Source of the DNA: Plantago major
Lineage: Eukaryota; Streptophyta; Magnoliopsida; Lamiales; Plantaginaceae
DNA length: 64,000 nucleotides
NCBI GenBank assembly: GCA_026545765.1
Contig: CM048839.1
Location: 54,792,677-54,856,676, forward strand
Direction of reading: 5' to 3'
Below the pieces are notes generated by a model, which was not told the origin of the DNA, did not search any database, and saw nothing but the letters and a program-made list of their open reading frames with translations. The number at the start of each line of letters is the position of its first letter. Positions within the stretch are counted from its first letter, which is position 1. Positions 43,304 through 55,097 of the stretch are shown in pieces. Both the position numbers and the translations under genes were made by a program.

Positions 43304-44965
43304 TGTTGGTCCAGATAACGGCAAAGTAAAAGACTAGCGGGCGGGGGGGGGGGGGGTGGGGTGAATAGTCTTTTAAAACTTTTGTCGATAAACACAGTTT
43401 CTCAGATATCTGTGTAGATATCTGATACTTAATTTCAGAGAGTGGAAGACTTTTATGTGATAAATGCACGTGCTCAACAAGATGTGTGTAAGTACTTTTC
43501 AAGATAAGTAAAGCAAGTAATAAACTGCAGAAAGTAAATAACACAAGTCTTTTTATAGTGGTATCTGAAGGTGGCGTAATCCTTGAACTAATCCACTTCG
43601 GCCTTTCTCAGACCTAGAATCCACTAAGACAGATAAATGAGTTAACCTTACAGATATCTTCTCTTGATTCCTAAATACACTAGGTTCTGACCAAGTGTTC
43701 CCCGAGTTATTCCCGACTTTCCACCAAGTACTTCCTTTCGAAACCTTTTGAGCTATTCCTTAGCTTCCCAAGCTAAGTACTTCCTGTGCTCAGCAACCTT
43801 GGAGTTATTCCTTAGTTTCCCAAACTAAGTACTTCCTATACTCCACGCCGAATATGGTGTTGGTTTTAGGTTTGTTTGTCAGGTGAGCTTCTTAAATAAC
43901 TTATTCAGTTATTCAGATAGCTCTATGAATCAAGTATACTTAATACACTTTTCAATGTATGGTATCTTGTTCTCTACTGACCCAAGTCTATTGTAAGTGT
44001 TCCAGAGAATGAATCTCATATATGAAATCTTAGTTCAACTCCTTCACAGATAACAATGCTTGTTAAGGATCAGGACACTTAGAACTTTTGTGCTACTTAG
44101 AATCAAGAGCTTTGGTCGCAACAGAAAGCTTGAAGGTAAGTAGTTTGCTTGAGAAAGCTTGTGTGTGAGTATTCAATGTAAGTTCAGTGTTCTGTGTGTT
44201 CTAAGGTGTGTTCTCAAGCAGTCTAAGTGTTGATATTTATAGATGAATTTGAGTGCCGTTTGAATAGTATCCGTTAGGCTTAAATCAAATTCAAACTATT
44301 GATATCTGAATATAGTACTGTAGCAGGTTTGTCTTCTTCTTCAGAAGCTACCGTTTTTGTTCAGACATTTACATCTGCATTTAATGCACTGTACTATATT
44401 TTGTCCTGTAGTGCCAACGGAACTATGCATGGTATCAGAGATCTTTATACAATCAGAGTTTTCTGAAACTTTGCATGTTCTTTTCCATCGATTATCACAT
44501 CTCCAGATACCATTTGTTGAAACAACTTTGTTATAAAATATTTCTCTTTTCAGAAACATAGTTTATATCCAAGGTATCTGAGTGTAGATATCTGTGGGCA
44601 CTTTCCTCGTCTCAGAAACCTTTTATTCTCAGATATCTTTTGCAATACTTGTGTTTCGTAACACTTGTTTCTTCAAGATATCTGGACATAGGTATCTGAA
44701 AAGCCTTTGTCTTCAGCACTCTTGTGCAGTCTTCAAATCTTCAAATCCGTTGAACTTTTCCTGCTGGAAGTCTTCTTCTTGGTCTTCTTTAGAAAATAAA
44801 AATTACATTTCGAGATCTAACATCCTATACAAGATTTGCTAGACTATCATACTTAGTGAGTTTCCTCTTTTACAGTGTTCAAGTGAACCAAGAGTACTAA
44901 CCACCTTTCTGAGCTAAGATAAGTCATTAGGTTGCTGATCAAAATCTAAACAGATATTCCTAACA
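43304..44965 (-). repeat. 5' LTR of the Sirevirus-like element (1662 bp)
   Basis: It is the partner of 29319-30858. It contains a run of about 15 G at 43341-43355 near its inner end that is absent from the other LTR, and the extra 85 bp at 44428-44515. TG...CA termini are present on both strands. Confidence 0.93.
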
Positions 44966-45390
44966 ACTGTAATATTTGTCCGTCTTTTTTAATCTCTATA
45001 AGACCGTCTCTCATAAAACCTACTCATTATCAATGTGCAACAATGAAGTTAAACAACGATTAGTAGCATTATAGTTTTTTAGGAGCTAATTCGCTATAAG
45101 TAACTATCTAACTACTACTGTACAACTCTTAATGCACAAAGTATAACTGTAAACTCAGGTACAATTGCCAAATTGGGATGTACTTCCTCTGCTTAGGTTC
45201 CGTTTTGCTATTTATAACCTTAATAAAAGTTCCCATCTGAATTTTTAACAAAATTATGCTTCCACTAAGCTATCAAAATATTGAAAGTGTAACGAACCAA
45301 AAATTATTTGAATTTAGAGATTTTAAATGAACCGAACTTTGAAGTGGAGTTCGAATTCGTAAAGCTTATTCATTGGCCCAGTTTTACCAG

Positions 45391-46147
45391 TCTAATTCAA
45401 ACGGATGAAGAAAAGGTCCATCCGTTATCCGATCCGTTCAGAGCGGATTGAATAACGGATAAATTCGCCGGATATCCGTTATCCGCCGAAATTTAATGGA
45501 AAAAAAACCATTTTTCAACATCAATTAGGGCTTGTAGTTCCAGTGTTATCAACACTCTCCGAAGGTGTGGCTATCGACATTGAACTGCAAAGGACGAACC
45601 AACATAAACAACACACAAATAAGAACCAACCAAAATTGAAAGTCACAAAAGCAAGTGATGTGAAGTCGTGGACCTGGACACTGGAAGAGATCCGTCGAGG
45701 ACAGGGCAGAGGCTGAAGGCGGAGGCGGAGGCGAAGGGAGGAAGATCAAGAAGCGGCGAAGGGCAGGGTTGCGACGGAGGGCAGATCGATCAGAGGATAG
45801 AAAAGAGGACTGAATCGAGAAGGGGTGGAGGCGAACCACCGAGGGAACACGAGCTAAGGGCGGAGAAGATGGCTGTGTGTTTGTGAATCGTGAAGGAGAA
45901 GAAACGGCTGCGGGTGTTTGTGAATCCAGAATAGAAGATAGACGGCTGAGTGAACTAATGACCTAATTTGATGTATATATGTAATTATAGTTATTTAATA
46001 TTAAAAAAAAAGCAGATAACGGATATCCGGCGGATTTATCCGTTTTATCCGTTTTTCACAGATAGAAAAAAACTGTATCCGTTATCCGATCCGTAAATGC
46101 GGATAAACGGACCGGATCTGCGGATACGGATGAAATGAGCAGCCCTA
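45391..46147. mobile_element. hAT-like non-autonomous element (probable)
   Basis: Both sides are built of 'ttatccgatccg', 'ggataacggat' and 'atccgttatccg' words in inverted arrangement (45416-45490 and 46005-46135), and the right end is 'gcagccctag', typical of plant hAT termini. The core (45500-45960) has no recognised coding sequence. No 8-bp duplication was confirmed. Confidence 0.45.
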
Positions 46148-48767
46148 GTATTAATCCTATCTTTAATTCCTCCAGTTACATACATCAACACGTTTTCCTT
46201 CTTCTTTAGACATTCATCGCCCTTTCTTCTTCCAGCTCTTTGTGTGAGACGTTTTTCTTAATAAAAAATCTTTTAAAAATATCTTTTTCAGGCAAGTTCC
46301 CTAGGGCTTTTCACGTTTACATGGTAAATTGTCAAGTTATAAGTTTTGATGTACACTGCTGATGCGATACAAACTATGATTTATGCAAGTTGTTCGATTG
46401 GCCAATGTTCAAACATGAGTACCTAACAATGGCGATCTGTTGTTGTTAGTACTTGTTACTATTATGATTATTTTATGGCATGGTCCACTATATTTTCATA
46501 TCGATTGTTGATGCTTTTAGTTTGTTCAGCATGTCGTATATATTACTTTGTGTCACTACATTCTATTGCTACTATTGAAGTTGTGTTGTGGTACTAGTAC
46601 TCAATGGCACCATGGCAGGTTTGATATTTATTTACTTTAAACATCCATCATGAAGTTAAGTTGCATGATCTGTTATGTACAATTTGCGTTACTATGTGTG
46701 TTGAAATTGTTGATGTGCTGGTTTGGTAATAGGCAGTGTATTGGACTTGTTGTTTAATTAGCTTGCTAGTTGAGCATTGTTATGCATTGTTATATTAACT
46801 ATGATGGCTATAGACCATGATGTTGTTATATGATATTTATACAGACACATCAGTCCATACATTCATGAGTTGAGTTTAGGCATTCAATTTAAAAATACGT
46901 TAGAGGTTTCAAGTAAGTTTCAAAGTTTAAAGAAAAGTAAAGGGCACGTAAGGACACCACCCTAAGTATTTGTGGCAATTTCAAGAGTATCGGCTAGAGT
47001 GTGATTAGTGCCTCTAGTTGTGTTTTAAGAGTTTTAAGAGGCCACCATTGGTTGGGTAGGACCTTGCGATGCCAAGTGAGCTCGCGATCATGTTAAGTTT
47101 TAAGTCGTTCAAGAGAAAGTTTCAAGTTCAAGTTAAAGAGTTTTCAAGAAGAACAAGTTCAAGTGTTCAGAGTCAAGTCAGGTCTTAGTGCTGCATTGCA
47201 ATAAGTAAGATTAAAAGTTTTAAAAGAAATTAAGATAGAACCTTAAGTCATGGCACGTGCATGAAATTTGCTCAGTCAAGTGGTCACGACTGACCTTTGC
47301 TAAAATTATCAATTTTAGGCATTTGAAGCCGAGCTGATTGGAGTGGCGAGCATTGTCGGAGAAGTGATCATTATCAGAAGATCCTTAACATTTCACTTTA
47401 ACATTTTCAAGACTTTGTAATTTAATGTATCAAGATTCATGCCATTTATAATTCCGCGGCATTATTTTACTAGTTCCTAAATTAGTATCAAGAATTCCAT
47501 GACAAGTCTTTTGATGCGCAAGGCGTCTAGTAACGTTTTGAATTTTTATAATTCAAGTTTGTCGAATTTACACGCTCATGAACTAGTGCGAGTCATATTT
47601 TCCATAGTTCGTCTTTTAAAAACCAGAGCGCTACAGAAAGAGTAATGCCAAAAGTAACTCATTACAAATTAATTTATTCAAGTATTTGGTCGTTAAATTA
47701 TTGATCATAAAATCACATGGGACCTTGTTCCCAAATGGAGGAAGTCCAATTTGTGAAGGTTTAAGTACAACTCGGAATAGCTCGTTGTTTTATCTTAACC
47801 TGTTGCTGGCCAGCTCTGGTAGCTTTCAGTAACCAATTAATCCAAAAGGCCAAAATCTGCCAAAATCTTTGTAATTAATATAGTTCTAGCTCGATCAAAT
47901 AGCATGAACAACCTGAGAGTTAATTGGTTATCTTCTCAAAATCCCTTTGATTCACAAAACTCACCACATACAGTTCAACAAATCTGTCTACATCCCTTTG
48001 ATCCACCAAACTCACCACATACAGTTCAACAAATTTGTCCTGTAGACTGTACTCTCTACTGTTTCATAATGAATTGATGAATTCTGAAGACATGAACCAT
48101 TCTATAGTATAACTTCGCACCAAAAGGTTCCGTGTCACTGCTAGAGCTATAAATTCTAGCTCGCATCGTGTGGTTAATTAAACTATTGATGCGAGAGGAC
48201 GAACCTTTAGAATTTCACACCAACGAATGATCTCCAACCCCTGCAGCTGAAATTGTGACAGACTTGAATAAAGATCTGACTGACATAAAAGAAAGACTAA
48301 CTCTCCTTTATTCATTCTTCAAATTCCTGAGCCTCCTGACACAATTAATTGAACACCAACATAACATTAATGTACAACTTCAATACGTTCAGCAAAACGC
48401 TAACATAACTCAGTACGTTCTGCTACATAAGTACTACTTGTAATTCACTCTTGCTTCTTCATAATTAGCTAATTTGCAAATATACATATATAATACTGCA
48501 ATGCAGACTAAAACTTCACAAGATACTACTATATCATAGTAAAATTAATACATTCTTCTTTATACGCAGAACGCAGTATACAATAAAAACAACAGGCTAA
48601 TTAAAATCACAAAACCTTTATAAATTGGTAAAACTGAAATAGATTGATGATACAAGTAACTTGCGGAGATATTGTAGTACATTCAAAAGAACGAATTGTA
48701 TGTAATATTGATAAATAAATTATACTACACCGAAGCTAGCAAACGAATCTTTTTGATCGGAGCCTAT
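46148..48767. other. Long stretch without recognised genes
   Basis: It is A/T-rich. Bases 46900-47640 have the feel of an old gypsy-type LTR or leader (rows of 'ttcaagt' and 'agttttaag', ending 'agagcgctacag'), but there is no partner LTR or coding domain to prove it. A 51-bp tandem repeat lies at 47941-48042. Nothing else was recognised. Confidence 0.4.
47941..48042 (+). repeat. Tandem repeat, 51-bp unit x 2
   Basis: 'atccctttgat(t/c)cac' followed by 'actcaccacatacagttcaa' is repeated at 47941 and 47992 with a few substitutions. Confidence 0.9.
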
Positions 48768-49171
48768 TGTCACGGGATGAAACTTTGATTCGTAAGAATT
48801 CCTTAACCCGTGTGGCACTAGACTAGTTCGCCCGATCCTAGCTAGTAAGCCCTTCAACGAACTACTTAGTGTGTAAGAAGAGTAGTATTGATATCTAGAA
48901 AATCTGCAAGAATGCTTGAATGCTTGTATTTGCTTGATGGTCCAAAATGGAATGGCCAAAGGTCTATATATACACAACCACCTCTTTAAAGAATGGTGGA
49001 GATCCTTCTAGGTCTTTCAATGATTTAGATCCTTCTACCAAGATCTCTATCTACAAGCCTCTCTATATAATCTTCTACAATATTCAAGAACATTCTAGAG
49101 AATGTTTAAGCCCCATGGATTTGGGTCTTGCAAGTATTGGGCTTGAGCCGCAAGAGTGTTGGACCAAGACA
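48768..49171 (-). repeat. 3' LTR of the chromovirus (about 404 bp, probable)
   Basis: On the minus strand it starts TGTCTTGG directly after the purine-rich tract aggtgggggagaa, contains a TATA motif (gtgtatatatag, 48964-48975) and ends GTGACA at 48768. No second LTR is in the window, so the far boundary is inferred from the CA end. Confidence 0.6.
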
Positions 49172-49199
49172 TTCTCCCCCACCTAAGTTGTTGCCGTCC

Positions 49200-49400
49200 T
49201 CGGCTCGACCTTATCTCGATACTCGTTGATCGTATGCCCGAATTGCCACAGATGGTCTTCATGCTCTCAACTACTCTCGGCATCAGGTAGTCCCTTCCAT
49301 CGAACGAAGTATTCCGGGTAAGGCGGAACTCCTCTCCTTCAAATTTTTCGGTGGGAGATGATTTCTTCCACATCCTTGTCAAAGGAAGTGACGACGGCTG
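49200..49400 (-). pseudogene. Chromodomain of the gypsy integrase
   Basis: It reads DVEEIISHRKI, then after a frame change PEYFVRWKGLPDAESS and EHEDHLWQFGHTINE, the chromodomain signature of plant chromoviruses, which directs insertion to heterochromatin. A stop follows HRKI and another replaces the usual Trp after SS. Confidence 0.8.
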
Positions 49401-49685
49401 TGGGTTTTCGACTCGACTGTCCCCTCTCCGGATTCTCCCTGTCTTCGTGATAAAGTTTGAGTTGGCTTACATGGAAGACTGGATGAATGTTAAGTTTCCG
49501 CGGTAACTCCAAGCGATATGAAACATTCCCTACTCGCATTTCAATCGGAAAAGGCCCTTCGTACCTCCGAATCAGTCCTTTATGTAAGGACCGTAATGAC
49601 TTGAACTGTTGGGGAAGAAACATCACCATTACTCGGTCGCCTTCTTTGAATTCCACCGCACGCCTCTTGAGATCTGCCGACTTCT

Positions 49686-50600
49686 TCATTTTCTTGGCAG
49701 CCTTGTCCAAAGATGCCCGTGCAAGATCAGCCTCTTCCTGTAAGAATTGGAAAAAGTGTAGGTCGAGGGGCTATGCCTCGAGTAACCCATTGCTATGTTA
49801 TGAGGAGTCATAGGTTGCCTTCCGGTTGCTAACTCGAAAGAACTCCTTCCAGTAGATTCATTCATTTGTAAGTTGTATGAGAACTGAGCGGTGTCCAAGA
49901 GCTTCGCCCAATCCTTCTGATTGGCACTTACGTAGTGGCGAAGATATAACTCCAGCAATGCATTAACCCGCTCTGTCTGCCCATCAGTTTTTGGGTGAAA
50001 ACTAGTCGAGAATGCCAAGTTGGAGCCCAACAACTTGAACAATTCGGACCAAAACATCCCAGTGAACCGTGGATCACGGTCGCTCACAATCTTCTTTGGC
50101 ACTCCCCAATTCTTCACGACATGCTTCAAGAATAACTTGGTCGTGTCCAAGGCTGTGATGTCAGATGGAGCAGGGATGAAGGTACTATACTTCGACAACC
50201 TGTCAACGACCAAAATGAAGGTCCCATATCCCTCTGACTTCGGCAAACACGTGATAAAATCCTTTGAGATGCTCTCAAATGGGTGTCTGGCACCCGTAGT
50301 GGCTGGAGCAATTCAGCTGGCTGTTGTTCAATCTTGTCTTGTTGGCAGACCAAACATGTACGGACATAAGCCTCGACATCATCCCTCATGTTAGGCCAAT
50401 AATAGGAATCCTCCATCAATGCCATGGTGCGATGTATCCTCGGATGGCCTGCCCATTGAGAGTCGTGACATTCTTTCAAAATGTCCCGCCTTAGACTCCC
50501 CCACTTGGGCACATACAACCGATCTCCTTTGGTGAACAACAATTCATCCCGGATCCAGAATCTTCGTGTCGTCCCTTCTCGCGCAAGCTCCCTTAGATTC
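49686..50600 (-). pseudogene. Gypsy integrase (zinc-binding and core)
   Basis: It reads HDSQWAGHPRIHRTMALM and YVRTCLVCQQDK (H...H...CxxC zinc domain), then VDRLSKYSTFIP, SDRDPRFTG with the second Asp, and HPKTDGQTERVN with the catalytic Glu. A frameshift lies near 50250-50270. An in-frame TAG separates it from the RNase H upstream. Confidence 0.85.
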
Positions 50601-51340
50601 TAGGCTATGGGATCCTTTTCCAAACCTTCCCATATGCGCTCCTTGAGGTTTGTCTCGGGTTGGCTAATTGCGGCAAGCTCCGCCCTGCGACTTAGAGCAT
50701 TGGCTACACGATTTGTCACCCCCGGCTTATACTCCAAGGTGTAGTCGAACTCTGCTAGAAACTCTTGCCATCGTGCCTGCTTTGGCATGAGTTTCTCCTG
50801 AGTTTGGAAGTAACTTGTCGCAACATTGTCCGTTCGGACCACAAATCTACTCCCGAGAAGGTAGTGCCTCCATGTACGTAGACAATGCACGATCGCCGTC
50901 ATTTCCTTCTGATGTACCGTGTATCGCCTCTCCGTGTCATTAAACGGCTCGTAAGCTATCGGGTGTCCATCTTGCATCAGTACCCCTCCTATAGCAAAGT
51001 CTGATGCATCTGTTTGGACCTCGTACTCCTTAGCATGATCCGGTAAGGCAAGTACCGGCTCCTCCATTACTGCGGCCTTGAGTCGCTCAAAGGCCTCCTG
51101 GCACGTCTTGTCCAATGCCCATGTATGGTTCTTCTTCAAGAGATCCGTCAGTGGCGCGGCAATCTTGGAGTACCCCTTGATAAACTTCCGATAATAATTG
51201 ATCAACCCCAAGAAGGAACGTAATTGGGACACAACCTTTGGGGTTTCCCAATCCTGAGTAGACTTCACCTTGGCCTTATCCATCATAATTTGCCCCATCT
51301 TTATGTGATGGCCAAGGAAGGACACTTCGTTTTCATAGTG
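50601..51340 (-). pseudogene. Gypsy RT C-terminus and RNase H
   Basis: It reads [33 protein letters not shown] and APLTDLLKK (RT connection), then [14 protein letters not shown] with the RNase H Asp, [19 protein letters not shown] and DNVATSYF. The frame is open through this region and ends at a TAG at 50598-50600. The RT YxDD box lies beyond the truncation. Confidence 0.85.
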
Positions 51341-51486
51341 AGGGGACGTAATTGTTTTTAGGGAAATGTGCAAGCACATGCCTCGGTTTTATATTTGGTT
51401 AAAGGATGATTCAATTACTGTTTTTCTCTACACATTTTAATTCATTTTTTTATATACTAATATCTTCAATTTCCTCTTATCAGGTG
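51336..51486 (+). repeat. 151-bp direct repeat, copy 1
   Basis: It begins 'tagtgaggggacgtaattg' and ends 'tcttatcaggtg', nearly identical to 54225-54375. It marks the truncation point of the gypsy element on its left. Confidence 0.92.
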
Positions 51487-52725
51487 CAACAATCTTAAAA
51501 AAAATTACGGAGTGTATTCTCTTATCATTTTGGATTCGAGTTTATACTCATTTTGATATCGGAGATATTAATCTTATGAGTTTCTTGTGTAGGAAAAGAG
51601 AGAGAATTGGTAATCGTTTGATTTCCAACAACAAGTTGTCCTCGGTGGTCTTCCTCATTTTTGTAACACCAATTGGAGAAAAATGGTGGATGTTTAAAAC
51701 CATTTTTCAATATGGTGAGTTATGGAGTTGTTGGAGATGGAGTTGGTAATTTTCAAATTGCCACACTTATCTTGTTGGATTACAATCTTGATGGTATTTG
51801 TTACATTTGCTTTAGTATGATTTTTAACATTGGATTTAAAGTTCTTGTGAAACTTATTTCTTTCATTTGGGACTGAGAAACAGAAGTATGCATATGGTAA
51901 TTGCCATGTAAATGGATTTTGGTATTGATTTTTGTTGGTCGTTAATGATAAAATCATTTACTTATATTCAAAATCCTTTTGGAATTACAAGGCATGAGAC
52001 TACTTTTTAGTAGACCAATAATATTGTCACTTATTGGGATGTTTCAAAATGAACTTTAATTCAATTTTTTTGTGATGGAATTGTTGGGAAATTCATTCAT
52101 GTGATTTTGAGTTCCAAGTATAAAGGGCCAATGTGTTTATGTTGATGGTTACATCACACACACACAAAAAAAAAAATAATAATAATAATAAAATAAAATA
52201 AAATAAAAATTTGATACATCATGATTAATTGTGAATCCTTCACAAAATATGATCTTTTGACCATGTTGAGTCTTGTGGGATATCTCACCGTGGAGGCATG
52301 TGTAGCTCTTGAGGGTGAGTTTAACATTGGAATGGCGAGTGCCATTGGATTATGAAACCTCCAATGTACTGTCTTATATGAGGTGAACCTTTTTGGTTTA
52401 AACACCAAAAGAGTGGTTAAATGATACTGGTGCTACCAGTCACGTGCGCTTTGTCAAGCTATTTTTTCTCAGTTGGATGAAAATGCGATAGTTGAAAAAA
52501 TTGTACATGGAGAATTATAATTCCTATGACATTAAGGTCATGGGAAGGTGATTTTGAAATGACATCTTGGATCAAGTTTTTTTTAACAAAGTGTTGTATG
52601 TCTATAAGATTAGGAAGAATCTAATTTGTTTTATTCTTTCCTAATAAAGTATGACATATGTATTTTGGTTGAGTCCATTAAGGTTACTTTGACCATGAAT
52701 GATGTCTATGTTGGCCAATGGTATG
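51487..52725 (+). pseudogene. Copia gag/protease remnant
   Basis: The plus strand encodes WLNDTGATSHV at 52414-52446, the Copia protease active-site region (DTG), followed near 52590-52640 by a VLYVYKIRKNLI-like stretch, the usual sequence downstream. Upstream coding is eroded. The sequence continues from the 151-bp repeat, which looks like the leader of the same element. Confidence 0.55.
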
Positions 52726-53880
52726 TGTTGAGGGGTAACACCTCGAACTAACTAAACTATGACAAGCAACCTAGTCTAAGATCCGCCTCCAACTTGAAGT
52801 CGGTCTTTGTACACTTTGAGCTAGAGTACTGAAAGGACTAAGTGGGGGAGGTCGAAAGGGTTACGGATTGCATATGTCAATCCGGTGAGAGACTACTCAA
52901 GAGTTGGGAACTCTCGATGTAATAGTTATGAGGAAGGTTAGGATATCAATAAAACTTATGACTTGGAGATTATCACTTAGGAATTATTACTTACCTTAAG
53001 GTCTTGGACCTTGTGCTATATTTATAGTTATCATGTACTTATGAAGAGGTTCATAAGATGATGCCAAGTGTATGATTCAGATTTGGACACCAATGCTACC
53101 TTTGGCCAATAGCCCAATAGTGAACAGTAATCCAATACTAATTAATGGGCACGGGAGGGTAGTTTGGACCTTTCCATCTGAAATCTTGTTCCACGTTAGG
53201 TCCGTCGGTCCTTGGACGGATCATGCTTAATTGTCGCCTTAGGTAACTCAGTGTCCGTGCCTAGAGTTCCACGGAAGTATCTCGATGGTTACATTATATC
53301 GTTTGGTCTTAATGTGATGGTGGCGTCAAGATTCTCGTCCGGTCCGTTTGGCATCCTAGGACTGACAGTTTGTGGCACTTGGGAAGACCATGTGACCTTT
53401 TGTCAGGTACGGAAGTCATACACCTAGCTTGGTCGGACCCAACTGAGAAGGTGTGTTAACTTGTAAGTACTGGTTGACCTGGAATGGTCTCCCTTAGGTC
53501 GGACCATTTGAAGGTCGGACTAGTACTGATTTGGCTATTCCAGCCTTGATGCGCTTTAGGACACGCTCTATGGCGCCCTTAATGGATTGGACACATGTCC
53601 GTATCAACATATGTCCCCCTAGTTTCCAAGTATCTTAGTAGAAGATGGTTGGTAACTATGAAAAGAACAAGTGTATTGTGGAGCGTGTCCGAATCGTTAA
53701 CTGAGAAGGAAAAAATTCCTTTTTGCGAGATCCATTGTCTGTGTTCTTAGGAATTCAATATATCTCTTCCCCCCCCCCCCCCCCTTTTCGTTCTACAGTC
53801 CGAGTTATGAAATAGCTGGGACTGTAGAAGGAAAATGTATTTGTATCCGAGATATATAGATCCGAGTACGGTTAGGATCT
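52726..53880 (+). repeat. LTR fragment related to 60246-61355
   Basis: It begins TGTTGAGGGG and shares with 60246-61355 the phrases 'tactgaaaggacta', 'gaaagggttacggatt', 'atggcgcccttaatggattgg' type, 'aacatatgtcccc' and 'gatccgagtacggtta'. The other copy continues for another 0.5 kb into a promoter, so this one is a truncated or solo LTR. A run of about 15 C is at 53769-53784. Confidence 0.75.
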
Positions 53881-54224
53881 ATAAGTTGATATTTGTTGCT
53901 CCATAAGTTACAAAATTACTCTTGTAATGTATTGGGGGTAATGGAGCATAAGTTACAAATATTTTTGTAATGAATTGGTGTAATGAAGAATGAAGTTACA
54001 TTCTCATATCCTCACCTATAAAAGGGTCTCATTTGCTTGGGAAAAGAGTAGAAGAAAAACCCACCCTTTTCTCTTCTCTCTTTGTGGCTTTTCTTCTCCT
54101 CTCCCATCTCGTATAATCCGGGCTTCAGTTTAGTTCACCAGGAACAGCTAGCGTGTGCAGCTAGTTGTTAAGGTTTAACCGTTGTATCCTGGGAAACAAA
54201 CGTTCAACGATACCTCAAGCACCG
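53881..54224 (+). repeat. Partial LTR with core promoter next to the 151-bp repeat
   Basis: It contains a TATA motif (cctataaaagg, 54016-54026) followed by a pyrimidine-rich leader, then 'gggaaacaaacgttcaacg' and the 151-bp repeat. It has the layout of the 3' half of an LTR plus primer region of a Copia element, but the left end is cut by the neighbouring LTR fragment. Confidence 0.45.
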
Positions 54225-54375
54225 TAGTGAGGGGACGTAATTGTTTTAAGGGAAATGTGCAAGCACATGCCTCGGTTTTATATTTGGTTAAAGGATGATT
54301 CAATTACTGTTTTTCTCTACACATTTTAATTCATTTTTTTTATATACTAATATCTTCAATTTTCTCTTATAGGTG
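54225..54375 (+). repeat. 151-bp direct repeat, copy 2
   Basis: It is the partner of 51336-51486. Its right end ('tcttataggtg') is immediately followed by the LTR of the element at 54377. Confidence 0.92.
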
Positions 54376-54376
54376 T

Positions 54377-55097
54377 TGTTGGAATTTTTAATTAAAGTGT
54401 GTTTACTGTCTTTAATTACTCAATTCTGATTGAAGATGAATGAGAAATTAATGCACAAATAGACCGCTTGTAATTATTATCTGAAGGTATTCGCAATGAA
54501 GTTGCGATAAGTTCCGACAAAATAAGGTGTTGAAGAAGAGGTTTGAACTTGGTACCTCATGAAACACCTTGGAAGGTTGTTGAATCAAGGAAAAGGAAAA
54601 TTGCAAAAAGTTGTGACTTTTGGGGCCTGAACTCACGACCTACCTGTTGGCAAGGGTTGTAACATAGCACTTGAGCTAGACATCTATTTATGAAGAGATG
54701 TTGGTCAAATTCGGTTGTGTCCTTTCGGATACAGAGTTATGGTTCAACAATTGCGTCTTTTCCTTGCAACCTTTGGATATCTATATATAGGGTTCCCCTA
54801 CTTTGTTTTTAATAATGAAATTAATCCATCCAGATTATTATCCACCCATTATCTATGTTGATACTTCACGGGTGTTGGATGTACTTCAATTATAAATCCA
54901 TTATTGTAGTAATTCGCCGAGTTAGTTGTTCAAGTGCTTTAACTCTAATTCACCACTGTTGTTCTATCTTGGGAGACTATTTGTTATGTAAACCGTGGGC
55001 ATCAGAGTGGGACAAATAAAGTCTTAAGGAAATAGGCCAAGCCTTCGCTCAGCAATATAAATATTGTTTTGTTCTTTGTGTTGTGTTCGGATATCCA
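54377..55097 (+). repeat. Left LTR of the LARD-like element
   Basis: It aligns along its whole length with 57750-58456, for example 'aggtgttgaagaagagg', 'acctcatgaaacacc' and 'cttcgctc'. It carries a TATA-like 'tatctatatatagggtt' at 54779-54795. Confidence 0.88.

Larger units (their letters stand above)
29319..44965 (-). mobile_element. Ty1/copia LTR retrotransposon, Sirevirus-like, 15.6 kb, with spliced third gene
   Basis: Both LTRs begin TGTTGG and end CTAACA on the plus strand, and are flanked by the identical 5-bp duplication actgt (29314-29318 and 44966-44970). The element is transcribed on the minus strand: its 5' LTR is 43304-44965, then PBS, gag with a coiled coil, protease, integrase, RT and RNase H. 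A long extra gene follows, then the PPT and the 3' LTR at 29319-30858. The gag-PR-INT-RT-RH order defines Copia. The coiled-coil gag, the initiator-Met PBS and an extra gene after pol point to the Sirevirus group. The length is large even for that group. All frames are broken by small indels. Confidence 0.93.
48768..51340 (-). mobile_element. Ty3/gypsy chromovirus, 5'-truncated
   Basis: On the minus strand it keeps the end of RT, RNase H, integrase, chromodomain, PPT and 3' LTR. The gag, protease and RT catalytic core are missing: the element stops at 51340, where a 151-bp repeat begins that is also present at 54225-54375. Premature stops and frameshifts show it is dead. Confidence 0.88.

Noticed and set aside
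43341..43355. Poly-G run as a G-quadruplex regulatory site in the LTR
   Set aside because: The run is absent from the other LTR, so it is likely slippage or a read error rather than a conserved element.
45549..45886. Open frames on both strands within the hAT-like element
   Set aside because: Arg/Gly- and Pro-rich translations of a G-rich core with no conserved domain.
46900..47640. Solo LTR of a gypsy element
   Set aside because: It has a suggestive texture, but no TG...CA ends with target duplications and no partner copy in the window.
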